64,000 nt of DNA, taken from the NCBI GenBank assembly GCA_011088215.1, contig JAALKD010000005.1:34055-98054 (forward strand), written 5' to 3'. The notes below the pieces were generated by a model that saw only the letters and a list, made by a program, of their open reading frames with translations, did not search any database and was not told the origin of the DNA. The position numbers and the translations under genes are program-made. Each line of letters opens with the position of its first letter. Position 1 is the first letter of the stretch. Positions 45,177-54,052 of this stretch are shown one piece after another. Source of the DNA: Sphingomonadales bacterium (lineage in GTDB: Bacteria; Pseudomonadota; Alphaproteobacteria; Sphingomonadales; Kordiimonadaceae).

Positions 45177-46589
45177 TTATAGCGACAAGTATGTTTTAAC
45201 AGCATTAAATACGGCGCGTAGCCCTTGCGCTTCGCCGCCGATTGGTCGACCCGGCCTGGTTTTTTTGTTCCAGGCAAAAACGTCGATATGTACCCACGAA
45301 ACGGTCGGCTCAACAAATCGCTGCAGGTAAAGTGCGGCGGTTATTGCGCCTGCAAACCCATCGCCGCCAACGTTACTCAGGTCGGCGATAGGGCTGGTCA
45401 GGTCTTTATCATAGCCTGGCCACAAGGGCATGCGCCACAAAGGGTCCTGAGTAAGGGTTGCGCTATTTTCCAGCGCGTTCCAAACCTCGTCGCGGTTGGT
45501 GAATGTTGCTGGCAGGTCGACACCCAATGCCACACGTGCTGCGCCTGTTAAGGTGGCAAAGTCCAGCAAAAGGTCTGGCGACTGTTCGCATGCCAGCGTA
45601 AGCGCATCACAGAGAACCAAACGCCCTTCGGCGTCGGTGTTGCCGATTTCGACGGTTAGGCCTTTGCGGGTATGGATAATATCGCCCGGTCGGTAAGATG
45701 AGGCAGAGATTGAATTTTCCACCGCGGAAATCAGCAGGCGCAAATTCACTTTCAGCTTGCTCGCCATTATCAATTGCGCCAGCGCCAGCGCATGGGCCGC
45801 CCCGCCCATGTCTTTTTTCATGGTCCTCATACCTGCGCTGGGTTTGATATCCAGTCCGCCGCTGTCGAAACAAACGCCTTTGCCGACCAGTGTCAGTTTG
45901 GGTGCATCCGTGGGGCCCCAGTTTAGATCAATTAGGCGCGGTTCACGGCCAGTTGCTGCAGCGCGTCCAACCGCATGGATTGCTGGGAAATTATTTTCCA
46001 GCAGGTCATCCCCGACAATAGTTTCCGAAGTTGCACCGTATGTTTCTGCCAACGCCTCTACAGTGTCCTGCAGATCAGACGGCCCCATATCTTCCGCTGG
46101 CGTATTTACCAGGTCTCGTACAGTGGCCATGGCGGTTGCAGCGCGTTTGATTTCAGCGCAGGCTGCCTTTGGCAGGCCAACAAGTCGGCGTTTTTTTGTT
46201 GTCGTTAATTTTTTGTAACGATCGAAAACATAATGCGCCAAGCACCAGCCCAGCGCCCCGGCTTCAATCGATGCTGCATCCACTGCGGCATCAAAAATAT
46301 AGTCGCCTGCAGGCAGCTTGCTCGCGACCCCGGCTAGCCACCACGGGCTATTTGTTGGCAAGCTGGCAGTGCCTGTGCCGACAAGGATTTTGCCAATCGC
46401 ACCCGATTTGTCCGCCACGGCGACAAAGGTACCCGTCTGTCCTTCAAAGCCGCTGGCCAACACCCAAGCCTGTTGTGTTTTGCCAAGCTTCCGGAGCACA
46501 TCCTCCAACGAGCCATGACCAACCGGGACAAGCACAATCGTGCAATCTTTTGCTTTGGCAGACGAGAGGCAGTTGGTAGGAATGGGCAT
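45177..46589 (-). CDS. leucyl aminopeptidase (M17 family)
   Basis: 470 residues. Metal and catalytic blocks intact: VGKGVCFDSGGLDIKPSAGM with the Lys and Asp ligands, KKDMGGAA, and the family signature NTDAEGRLVLCDAL. GGAGAG lies 4 bases before the ATG. Di-zinc/manganese exopeptidase in peptide turnover. It lies next to the NlpC peptidase gene, which is common in alphaproteobacteria and may reflect joint recycling of wall peptides. Confidence 0.95.
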   Translation of the reverse strand: MPIPTNCLSSAKAKDCTIVLVPVGHGSLEDVLRKLGKTQQAWVLASGFEGQTGTFVAVADKSGAIGKILVGTGTASLPTNSPWWLAGVASKLPAGDYIFDAAVDAASIEAGALGWCLAHYVFDRYKKLTTTKKRRLVGLPKAACAEIKRAATAMATVRDLVNTPAEDMGPSDLQDTVEALAETYGATSETIVGDDLLENNFPAIHAVGRAAATGREPRLIDLNWGPTDAPKLTLVGKGVCFDSGGLDIKPSAGMRTMKKDMGGAAHALALAQLIMASKLKVNLRLLISAVENSISASSYRPGDIIHTRKGLTVEIGNTDAEGRLVLCDALTLACEQSPDLLLDFATLTGAARVALGVDLPATFTNRDEVWNALENSATLTQDPLWRMPLWPGYDKDLTSPIADLSNVGGDGFAGAITAALYLQRFVEPTVSWVHIDVFAWNKKTRPGRPIGGEAQGLRAVFNAVKTYLSL

Positions 46590-46611
46590 GTAACTCTCCG
46601 TGGGCGGATGG

Positions 46612-46932
46612 TTAGGCTTCTGGTGCGATGGTAACTTTCAGATTATTCAAGCTGTCATCAACTTCAATTTGGCATGACAGGCGGGATAGCGCTGGGTCAT
46701 AATTTTCACTGTCTTCCAGCAAAAATTGTTCATCGTCTTCCATTTTCGGGAGCCGTTCCATATCGTCGGCATCGACAAAAACATGACAGGTACAGCAGCT
46801 GCAACACCCGCCGCAAATAGCCGCCAGATCATCAAAATCATTGTTGCGGATATTTTCCATAAGCGAGAGACCAACCTCAGCTTCAATATTGCTTGTTTGA
46901 CCCGCAAGGTCGGTGACTGAAATTTTTACCAT
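46612..46932 (-). CDS. 2Fe-2S ferredoxin of the adrenodoxin/putidaredoxin type
   Basis: 106 residues from the ATG at 46932; a longer frame upstream has no homology-like sequence. Ligand set Cys40, Cys46, Cys49 and Cys87 in ICGGCCSCCTCHVFV and SRLSCQIE. Three extra Cys (43, 44, 47) lie inside the binding loop, more than usual. Small one-electron carrier; partner unknown, candidates being the reductase at 10.5-11.7 kb. It is separated from the leucyl aminopeptidase by 22 bases. Confidence 0.92.
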   Translation of the reverse strand: MVKISVTDLAGQTSNIEAEVGLSLMENIRNNDFDDLAAICGGCCSCCTCHVFVDADDMERLPKMEDDEQFLLEDSENYDPALSRLSCQIEVDDSLNNLKVTIAPEA

Positions 46933-47578
46933 TTTATCGCGTTCCGTATTATGTGCCTCGGACCAAGTTGATGACTGTGTGTCTTTGGTCGGCACGGATG
47001 TAATTACTTTTGCGCGCGCTTTTGTGCAATTTCAGCACGCATTCTAGCGCCAATAGCAAAAAAACCCACCTAACAACAGCAAAAAGACTGGCCCTTATAG
47101 GCTGGTCCATTGACACCTGAATTCAGGTGCGAGGACAATTGATGGGCGGCCCGAACTTATTCGGCAACTTTGAACTGTGCCGTTTCAGTAGATTCGCCCG
47201 TGACAGTGGTTGAATATTTACCTCCTGTTGTAGCGGCATGACATTTTCACAACCCCGGGCAGCATCGCCGCCCAGATCATTCAAATGGCTATCAGCGCAA
47301 CTTATTTCTCTGTTGCACGAACCGCAAAGCTTGTTGGGACGTTATACGGGCAACCGGACCAGCAACTGGCGATCGGCCCTGGCGATGATATCGCATTTGC
47401 CCGCGATCTCGTATACGTCAAGGGCTTGCTCCTTGGGGCAGCCTGCCGCTGATAAGAAATGCGATTTTTGATGAACGGTGGCGTGGTAATTTCGTCTACC
47501 GCTTCAGCTAGGAATAACAGGTGATAAGCGAGGTGCTGGTGTCGGTTCATGAAAATAATCCAGGAAAGGATTTTGGAT
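46933..47578. other. 645-base region with no convincing gene, possible decayed remnant
   Basis: No frame shows a recognisable protein. A 55-codon plus frame from an ATG at 47285 to TGA at 47452 (MAISATYFSVARTAKLVGTL) reads like coding sequence, and that frame is open upstream to 47234, so it could be a relic of a longer gene. A minus frame across 47302-47500 also looks plausible, so neither is called. A perfect 16-base palindrome at 47114-47129 is listed separately. The start of the ferredoxin transcript must lie at the left end. Confidence 0.4.
47110..47140 (+). promoter_or_regulatory. perfect 16-base palindrome within a MerR-like promoter layout
   Basis: CACCTGAATTCAGGTG (47114-47129) is a perfect palindrome. 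It overlaps TTGACA (47110-47115), and ACAATT (47135-47140) lies 19 bases downstream, the long spacer typical of MerR-family promoters. No MerR-family regulator gene and no clear target gene are present nearby, so it may be an orphan site. Confidence 0.4.
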
Positions 47579-47911
47579 ATGACCGGACTCAGGTTTTTCT
47601 TCATCGCCCTCGCCGTTGTTGGCACCATAGGGCCTTGGTACTATTTCGCAGGATTTATGGCGGAAAACGGTACCGCTGTTGGTGATTTTATCGCTGCGCT
47701 TTTTGTCAACGGTGCTGCGGCGGGTCTGTCCACCGACATTGTCATTTCGTCAACCGCTTTTTGGGTTTGGTCGTTCTTTGATGCCAGAGATAAATCCATT
47801 GGCGGCTGGTGGCTTGTGATACCTGCTACCCTGTTGGTTGGCCTTTCACTGGCACTTCCGGCCTATCTCGCGGTGCGGCTAGGGAAGACCCGGCGAGCAC
47901 AAACGCTTTAA
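47579..47911 (+). CDS. DUF2834-family small membrane protein
   Basis: 110 residues from the ATG at 47579, 8 bases after AAAGGA; an ATG 30 bases earlier is in frame but less well placed. Three hydrophobic segments and the block STDIVISSTAFWVWSFFDAR match the DUF2834 family of small inner-membrane proteins. No function known. A hairpin follows at 47930. Confidence 0.8.
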   Translation: MTGLRFFFIALAVVGTIGPWYYFAGFMAENGTAVGDFIAALFVNGAAAGLSTDIVISSTAFWVWSFFDARDKSIGGWWLVIPATLLVGLSLALPAYLAVRLGKTRRAQTL

Positions 47912-47929
47912 CGCAAAGCACTAACGCCG

Positions 47930-47957
47930 CAGCTGGGTGCGTAATTGCGCCCAGCTG
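47930..47957 (+). terminator. stem-loop terminator candidate after the DUF2834 gene
   Basis: Eleven-base stem CAGCTGGGTGC / GCGCCCAGCTG with one G-T pair and a 6-base loop, followed by TTTGC. A stronger T run (TTTTTT) comes about 15 bases later. Confidence 0.55.
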
Positions 47958-47996
47958 TTTGCTGACTGGCTTTTTTGCTACGCAGATAGTACCCGT

Positions 47997-48746
47997 CTAT
48001 TTGGGTGCCGGGATGTGAGCCATTTCGAAGCCTTTGTCCCAGTCGCCTTGTGAAAAAATCAGATGCTCTCCGTTAGGCGTGTGGGTCAGAAAATATTCCA
48101 GATTTTCGTCGCTATGACTTAGTTTCGTTACAGTCGCACCGTGGTGTAGTCCGTCTGCGGGCATGGAATAAAGATCTGACAGTCCGTCCTCGTTGAAGCC
48201 AATGAAAATAATCGTTTTCATACTCGGTGAATAAACTGGCGAGGTTTGGCTCAATTTATCATGAGTTAAGCGTTGGCGGTGGCTGCCGTCTGGCCGCATC
48301 CGGTATAGGTCGGCCTGGCCGTCGTCGCCGATCTTGTTTGAAAAAATGATCCATTGACTATCTGGTGACCAGTTGGGGGCCACTTCATTATCGTCGCCGT
48401 CGTAAAAAAGTCGGTCATGGCTGCCGTCGGCATTCATGATGCGCAGCGTCAGGGCACCCATATTGGGGCCGGATGCGTATATGATTTTGCTGCCGTCCGG
48501 CGAATAGTCCGGCTCAATGTCCCAGGTGTCAGCCCGTGCTGTCAGGTTTTTTTCTTCGCCGTTCGGGCCCCTTACATATATGTCGGGGCGCGCGTTGCCG
48601 CGGTATGAATAGAAAATAACTTTTTGCCCGCCTGGCCCGAAGTTAAAGTTGAAATTTCTGTCGCCGGGCGGGGCTGCGTGCGCCTGCCCTGATGCAAGAA
48701 CACTAGCGAAAGTTGCTACCGCTGCTGCTGTTTTTAACGCTTTCAT
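47997..48746 (-). CDS. exported TolB-like beta-propeller protein
   Basis: 249 residues from the second of two tandem ATGs (48746), 7 bases after AGGAG. Signal peptide (LKTAAAVATFASVLASGQAH, then AAPPG). PD40/TolB repeats: YSPDGSKIIYASGP, WSPDSQWIIFSNK, YSPSMKTIIFIGFN, HTPNGEHLIFSQG. It is about half the length of TolB and lacks the N-terminal TolB domain, so it is a TolB-like propeller and not TolB itself. Divergent from sdaA. Confidence 0.82.
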   Translation of the reverse strand: MKALKTAAAVATFASVLASGQAHAAPPGDRNFNFNFGPGGQKVIFYSYRGNARPDIYVRGPNGEEKNLTARADTWDIEPDYSPDGSKIIYASGPNMGALTLRIMNADGSHDRLFYDGDDNEVAPNWSPDSQWIIFSNKIGDDGQADLYRMRPDGSHRQRLTHDKLSQTSPVYSPSMKTIIFIGFNEDGLSDLYSMPADGLHHGATVTKLSHSDENLEYFLTHTPNGEHLIFSQGDWDKGFEMAHIPAPK

Positions 48747-48955
48747 CATTTGTCTCCTTTTCAGTTGGCCTGATAGTATTGAAGGCGGCGCCAGCACCGG
48801 GAGCAAAGCGGATAAGTTGGCAAATGTTGCGCTTGAACCGGGTGTTTAACTGTTGGCCTGCTCTTAGAAACGGAAAGTCATTTATATTTTGTTGTTTCGG
48901 CTGCGCTTTTGGCACTAAGCTGCGGCTTCTTTTGGGTGTAGGGTAGAACCGCGAC

Positions 48956-50350
48956 ATGGCGACCAGCGTTCTGGATTTATTTAATATCGGCATTGGCCCA
49001 TCGAGCTCGCATACGGTTGGGCCGATGAAAGCTGCGCTCGAGTTTGCTGAAAATCTGTCAGAGCAAAGCTTGCTTACCAGCGTTGCTCGGGTTGCTGTTA
49101 AGCTTTACGGGTCTTTGGGTGCAACCGGGCGCGGTCACGGATCAGACGTGGCGGTTATCCTGGGCTTGATCGGCGAGACACCGCGAGACACTGATGTGGA
49201 AGCAATCACGGGTAAAGTCGACAAGGTAAGGCAGGGCGCGAAATTGCCGCTGTTGGGCCGCCATGTTATCCATTTCGAGGAAGAGAAAGATTTGGAATTG
49301 CTGCCTCGCGAGCAGCTGGATTTTCATCCCAACGGCATGGAATTTTGGGCGTACGATACCAGCGGCAACGAGCTTGCTCGCACAATCTATTATTCTATTG
49401 GTGGTGGCTTCATCGTTCACGAAAGCGAAGCCGCAGCAGATCATTTCGAAACGGCATCTGTGAAGCAACCCTATCCTTTTGCCAGCGCAGACGAACTGTT
49501 GGTGCATTGCAAAAAAACCGGCAAATCTATCAGTGATATCATGCTCGCCAACGAATTGGTGCTGAGAAGTGGTGATCAGATTCGCGCGGAGCTGTTGGAA
49601 ATTTGGGCAGTGATGGAAGAGTGCGTGCAAAACGGCTGTTCGCGCGGCGGCGATATGCCCGGGCTCAATATAGGTCGACGGGCCAATAGCTTGTATAAAC
49701 AATTGGCGTCGCGGCCCGAAAGCGCGCTCACTGACCCTCTGACGATTATGGACTGGGTTAACCTGTATGCCTTGGCAGTCAATGAAGAAAACGCCGCCGG
49801 CGGCCGGGTGGTCACTGCCCCCACAAACGGCGCTGCCGGAATTGTGCCAGCTGTGATGCACTATTATTCGAGATTTGTACCGGGGGCAAATGACGACGGC
49901 ATTGTCCGGTTTCTTCTGACTGCAGGCGCGGTTGGGATCCTGTTTAAAACCAATGCCTCTATCTCTGGCGCGGAGGTTGGCTGTCAGGGAGAAGTGGGCA
50001 GTGCCTGCTCGATGGCTGCGGCGGGCTTGACCGAGGTTTTGGGCGGCACCCCCGAACAGGTGGAAAATGCTGCCGAAATCGGTATGGAGCATAACCTGGG
50101 CCTGACCTGCGATCCGGTTGGCGGACTGGTGCAAGTGCCCTGTATCGAACGCAACGCTATGGCAGCGATTAAGGCTATCAACGCCTCGCGGCTGGCGCTG
50201 CGCGGCGACGGCAATCATTTTGTCTCGCTCGACAAGGTCATTCGCACTATGCGCATCACCGGGCGTGATATGAAAACCCAGTATAAGGAAACTGCGCAAG
50301 GCGGTCTGGCGGTTACTGTTCCCATCGCAGCGACCGTGGTCGATTGTTAG
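48956..50350 (+). CDS. sdaA: L-serine ammonia-lyase, single-chain
   Basis: 464 residues. N-terminal domain with [17 protein letters not shown] and the C-terminal 4Fe-4S domain with [16 protein letters not shown], and a further Cys in [15 protein letters not shown], the ligand set of Fe-S serine dehydratases. Deaminates L-serine to pyruvate. Alpha and beta domains are fused as in E. coli SdaA. Followed at 46 bases by the alkyltransferase-like gene. Confidence 0.96.
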   Translation: MATSVLDLFNIGIGPSSSHTVGPMKAALEFAENLSEQSLLTSVARVAVKLYGSLGATGRGHGSDVAVILGLIGETPRDTDVEAITGKVDKVRQGAKLPLLGRHVIHFEEEKDLELLPREQLDFHPNGMEFWAYDTSGNELARTIYYSIGGGFIVHESEAAADHFETASVKQPYPFASADELLVHCKKTGKSISDIMLANELVLRSGDQIRAELLEIWAVMEECVQNGCSRGGDMPGLNIGRRANSLYKQLASRPESALTDPLTIMDWVNLYALAVNEENAAGGRVVTAPTNGAAGIVPAVMHYYSRFVPGANDDGIVRFLLTAGAVGILFKTNASISGAEVGCQGEVGSACSMAAAGLTEVLGGTPEQVENAAEIGMEHNLGLTCDPVGGLVQVPCIERNAMAAIKAINASRLALRGDGNHFVSLDKVIRTMRITGRDMKTQYKETAQGGLAVTVPIAATVVDC

Positions 50351-50395
50351 CATTGTAGCGACCTCAAATTTGGGCGTGGTTGAAAGAGAAGTTCA

Positions 50396-50776
50396 ATGGC
50401 AAGAAACTTCAAGTGTTTTCCGGCGGTGTATCAGCTGATCAAGGAAATCCCGAAGGGGCAGGTGGCAAGTTACGGTATGATCGCAAGCTTGGTTCCGGGC
50501 GCGACGGCACGCATTGTTGGCTTCGCGACAGCGGGTACACCATCAGGCGAAAATATTCCGTGGCAGCGGGTTGTTAACTCGATGGGGAAAATCAGCGAAC
50601 GTGACGGCGCCGAACGGCAACGCAAACGGCTTGAAGCTGAGGGAATAAAATTCTCAGCTTCCGGCAAAATCAGCTGGAGCACATATCGTTGGCTCGGCCC
50701 AAGCGATGAGTGGCTATCAGATGCTAGCATGGACCCGATAGATTTTCTGACTATTCAGGCCGGCTGGCCGAAGTAA
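50396..50776 (+). CDS. alkyltransferase-like protein (MGMT fold, Trp in place of acceptor Cys)
   Basis: 126 residues, the MGMT DNA-binding domain alone. The PCHRV acceptor motif of O6-alkylguanine transferases is replaced by PWQRV (Trp56), as in Atl proteins, which cannot transfer alkyl groups but bind O6-alkylguanine and recruit nucleotide-excision repair. The helix-turn-helix (GQVASYGMIASLVP) and the Asn-hinge-like NSMGKIS are present. It lies downstream of sdaA in the same direction. Confidence 0.88.
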   Translation: MARNFKCFPAVYQLIKEIPKGQVASYGMIASLVPGATARIVGFATAGTPSGENIPWQRVVNSMGKISERDGAERQRKRLEAEGIKFSASGKISWSTYRWLGPSDEWLSDASMDPIDFLTIQAGWPK

Positions 50777-50800
50777 CTCCGGGTTTTAAACAATTAGGGT

Positions 50801-53800
50801 CTAACTGGTTTCAGATTGCTGGGCCGGTTGCTCGGCAAGCTCGTCGGCTGTCTTGTGGGCGTGGCCGGGAACAAGATTACGCACATCTTCCATCACCAAC
50901 ACCAGCGCCGGCAGTACAAACATCATCATGAAGCTTGAGAAAACCAGGCCAGTTGCCAAACTAACCGCCATTGGGATCAGGAACTGTGCTTGTGGGCTGG
51001 TCTCAGACATAATCGGCAGCAGGCCAAGCGCCGTTGTAATGGTGGTGAGGGTGATGGGCCGGAACCGCCGGATGGTTGCCCGAACGACAGCATCCATCGC
51101 AGAAACACCCGGTTCGCGGTACTCGATATTGAAGCGGTCAACCAGTACCACCGATGAGTTTACCACCACCCCGGCAAGGGCAACTACGCCGAACAGCGAG
51201 ACGAACGACAGGTCGAAACCTAACAGCAAGTGGCCGAAAATTGTGCCGGAAATACCCAGCGGGATCGAGAATAAAATCACCACCGGCTGGATGTAGCTTT
51301 TCAACTGGGTCGCCACTAGCGCATAGATCACAATGATTGCCAGAACAAAGCCGTTGGCCAGCGCGGCAAAGTCTTCGGCTTGCTCGCGGGATTGCCCTTC
51401 CGGCTGCCAGCGAAGGCCGGGGAATTCAGCGATCAATTCAGGCATAATTCGATTCTCAACAATGGCGAGCACGGTGTTAGGCGTTGTTTTGCTTTCGTCC
51501 ACATCGGCGGTCACATTAAGCACGCGCCTACCGTTTACCCGCTCAATCGAGGTCGGACTACGGCCCTCGGTGATTTCCGCGACAACGCTGAGCGGCACGC
51601 CGCGGCCATCGGGCAGCCTGATACGCAGTTCGTCAAGCGCCGATAGGGCGCGCCGAGTGTCAAAGGGGTAGCGAACAAAGACTTTAATTTCCTGGCGGCC
51701 GCGTTGGATGCGTTGCACTTCTTCACCGAAATAGGCTTGCCGTAGTTGGCGCGCCAAATCACCGGGCTGCAGGCCAGCGGCAATGCCCGCTTCTTTCATG
51801 GTAAATTCAAATTGCCGCTTGCCCAGGTCGAGGCCGGAATCGATTTGGCCCACGCCGTCGATGGCGCTCAATCTGTCGGCAAGCCCCGCTGTAGCCTCAA
51901 ACAGTTTCTGCTCTTCTATGTGTGTCAGTTCAAAGCCGATATCCGCCTGTTGTGGCCCCAGAGTGGAGACGAAACTCAGAGTTTCTGCTCCGGGCACATT
52001 GCCGGTTTCCATCTGCCAGCGGCGCTGAATTTCCGCCGTTGAATAGGTTCGCTCGTCCGGGTCAGTCAGCTCGACACTCATTTGCCCCAAGTGTGTGGCT
52101 GTCGCGTTGCTGGCCTGATCACCTGGCCCTTGCACCGTTACATAAGACGCGCCAACGGTTATTGCGATGGCTCCAATCACATTCTCGCCGGACTCGGCCT
52201 TAATCTGGGCTTCAACTTTGCGAAGGGCCATTTCCATTTGGGCTACGGCCTGCTCGGTCGCACTGAAGGGCGCGCCTTCTGGCAAGGCAACTTTCGCGGT
52301 AATTTCAGAGCCTTCAATCACGGGGAAAAATACCACTCTTACGTGGTTGTTGCTAACCAGCGACGAGGAAATCATAATAATGCCAATTGAGATCGCCAGC
52401 GTCACATAACGATATTTTCCCGATAGAATTGTTAGTTTTTGAACCACGTTGGCCGCGAAACTGTCAAAACCCCGCGAAATTCTGACTTGAATTTTGCGCA
52501 GCAACCCTTTCGACCACCGTTTCTCGTTGGAAAGATGCTGCGGCAGGATCAGAAAGGCTTCAATCAGCGATATGGCCAAAATGGCGATGACCGCAACAGG
52601 AATAGGGCGGGTAATTTTGGCAAAGGTACCAGTTTGGAACAACAAGGGCGCGAAGGCGACCATGGTGGTCAAAACGCCCACCAGAACTGGTCCATATATA
52701 TTTTTGACGCCTTCGAATGCGGCTCGCTTGCCTTTAAATCCGGCTTGCTGCTCGGAGTAAATATTTTCGCCCACCACAATGGCGTCATCAACCACGATGC
52801 CGATCACCACGATCAGGGCGAATAGCGTCACCATATTAAGCGACACGCCCGCCGAGCCAAAAAGCAGGAAGCCGCCCAGGAAACTGATCGGAATACCCAT
52901 GGCCACCCAAAAGGCCAGCTTCAAATCAAGTGTCAGAACCAGCATCAGGAAAACCAGTGCAAAGCCCAAAAGGGCGTTGCCGGTCAACAGGCTGATGCGC
53001 TGCTGGAGGACTTTGGTCTGGTCGCGAAACAGCGAAATGGTAATGCCCTCTGGCAAACTTGCGGTTTCCAGAAAGGTCATAACCTTTTCTTTTACCGCTA
53101 GAATGTCAGCGCTTTCGTTCCTCAGGATATCCAGCAAAATCGCTTGTTCGCCGTTATATTCGTTCCTCAGTTCTTCATCGATAAAGCCGTCGATGATGCT
53201 GGCGATATCCTTAAGGTAAACAGTTTGACCGTTGGGGTTGGCGCGCACGACAATATCGCGGAATTCTGTGCCGATTCGCGCCCGTGCGTCCGTGCGCAGC
53301 AATATCTGTCCGCCAGCAGATTTGATCGTGCCAGCCGACAACTCCAGTGATGACCGCCGCACTGCATCTGACACTTCATTGAAAGTCAGGTTATACTGGC
53401 GCAGAGTTTCTTCGCTGACCTCGATGGATATTTCCCGGGTGCGGGCGCCGCGCATGCTAACCGCCGTAACGCTGTCGATCGCCAGCAGGTCGCGTTCCAG
53501 GTTTTCGCTAACCCGCCTAAGTTCGTCCTCGCCCACCTGGCCGGTCAGCACTAATGTCACCACATTTGAAAGTGGCTGGGTGACGGTGACAACCGGTTGC
53601 TCGGCGTTTCCGGGTGGGAAGTCAATCAACGAGTCGACTGCCGCCTGCACTTCGTCTTTCACCCGGTAGGGATCAATGAAGTCTTCCAGCTCCAAAATCA
53701 CACTGGCACGGTTCTCGAATGCGGTGGAGCGAACTCGCTCAACACCGTTGATGCCTAGCACGCTTTCTTCAATGCGGCGGCTGACACTGTCTTCCACCTC

Positions 53801-54052
53801 AAGCGGCGTGGCCCCAGGGTAAGCAACGCTTACACTGATAGTGCCGGTGTTCACCACCGGGAAAACCTCCGACCGCATGGTAATCGCCGTCATAAGGCCA
53901 CCGAAAATAAACAGCACCATCAACAGGTTGGTCATCACCGAATTGTCGAGAAACTGCGCCACCAAAGCCATAACGCCGCTGGCACCAGCCGGAACACCGC
54001 TACCCTGTCCGCCCGCGCTTTTCGGACTTGTTGTTGGGCTATCGTCGCTCAT
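50801..54052 (-). CDS. RND-family efflux permease
   Basis: 1083 residues, the size of AcrB-like HAE1 pumps. Multiple membrane segments, including the N-terminal one (NSVMTNLLMVLFIFGGLMTA), the proton-relay helix VTLFALIVVIGIVVDDAIVV with its paired Asp, and SLFGVVALAGVVVNSSVVLV. Two large periplasmic loops with TQPLSN and GARTREISIEVSEE blocks. Inner-membrane drug/proton antiporter. It overlaps the adaptor gene by one base (TGATG). No outer-membrane channel gene is adjacent. Confidence 0.93.
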   Translation of the reverse strand: MSDDSPTTSPKSAGGQGSGVPAGASGVMALVAQFLDNSVMTNLLMVLFIFGGLMTAITMRSEVFPVVNTGTISVSVAYPGATPLEVEDSVSRRIEESVLGINGVERVRSTAFENRASVILELEDFIDPYRVKDEVQAAVDSLIDFPPGNAEQPVVTVTQPLSNVVTLVLTGQVGEDELRRVSENLERDLLAIDSVTAVSMRGARTREISIEVSEETLRQYNLTFNEVSDAVRRSSLELSAGTIKSAGGQILLRTDARARIGTEFRDIVVRANPNGQTVYLKDIASIIDGFIDEELRNEYNGEQAILLDILRNESADILAVKEKVMTFLETASLPEGITISLFRDQTKVLQQRISLLTGNALLGFALVFLMLVLTLDLKLAFWVAMGIPISFLGGFLLFGSAGVSLNMVTLFALIVVIGIVVDDAIVVGENIYSEQQAGFKGKRAAFEGVKNIYGPVLVGVLTTMVAFAPLLFQTGTFAKITRPIPVAVIAILAISLIEAFLILPQHLSNEKRWSKGLLRKIQVRISRGFDSFAANVVQKLTILSGKYRYVTLAISIGIIMISSSLVSNNHVRVVFFPVIEGSEITAKVALPEGAPFSATEQAVAQMEMALRKVEAQIKAESGENVIGAIAITVGASYVTVQGPGDQASNATATHLGQMSVELTDPDERTYSTAEIQRRWQMETGNVPGAETLSFVSTLGPQQADIGFELTHIEEQKLFEATAGLADRLSAIDGVGQIDSGLDLGKRQFEFTMKEAGIAAGLQPGDLARQLRQAYFGEEVQRIQRGRQEIKVFVRYPFDTRRALSALDELRIRLPDGRGVPLSVVAEITEGRSPTSIERVNGRRVLNVTADVDESKTTPNTVLAIVENRIMPELIAEFPGLRWQPEGQSREQAEDFAALANGFVLAIIVIYALVATQLKSYIQPVVILFSIPLGISGTIFGHLLLGFDLSFVSLFGVVALAGVVVNSSVVLVDRFNIEYREPGVSAMDAVVRATIRRFRPITLTTITTALGLLPIMSETSPQAQFLIPMAVSLATGLVFSSFMMMFVLPALVLVMEDVRNLVPGHAHKTADELAEQPAQQSETS

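Noticed and set aside
47238..47628. Overlapping plus- and minus-strand small frames before the DUF2834 gene
   Set aside because: Neither has a ribosome-binding site or recognisable family; kept only as a possible remnant.
49142..50353. Long antisense open frame opposite sdaA (about 400 codons)
   Set aside because: Shadow of a conserved gene with intact catalytic motifs; the antisense product has a His/Gln/Arg-rich composition and no recognisable domain.
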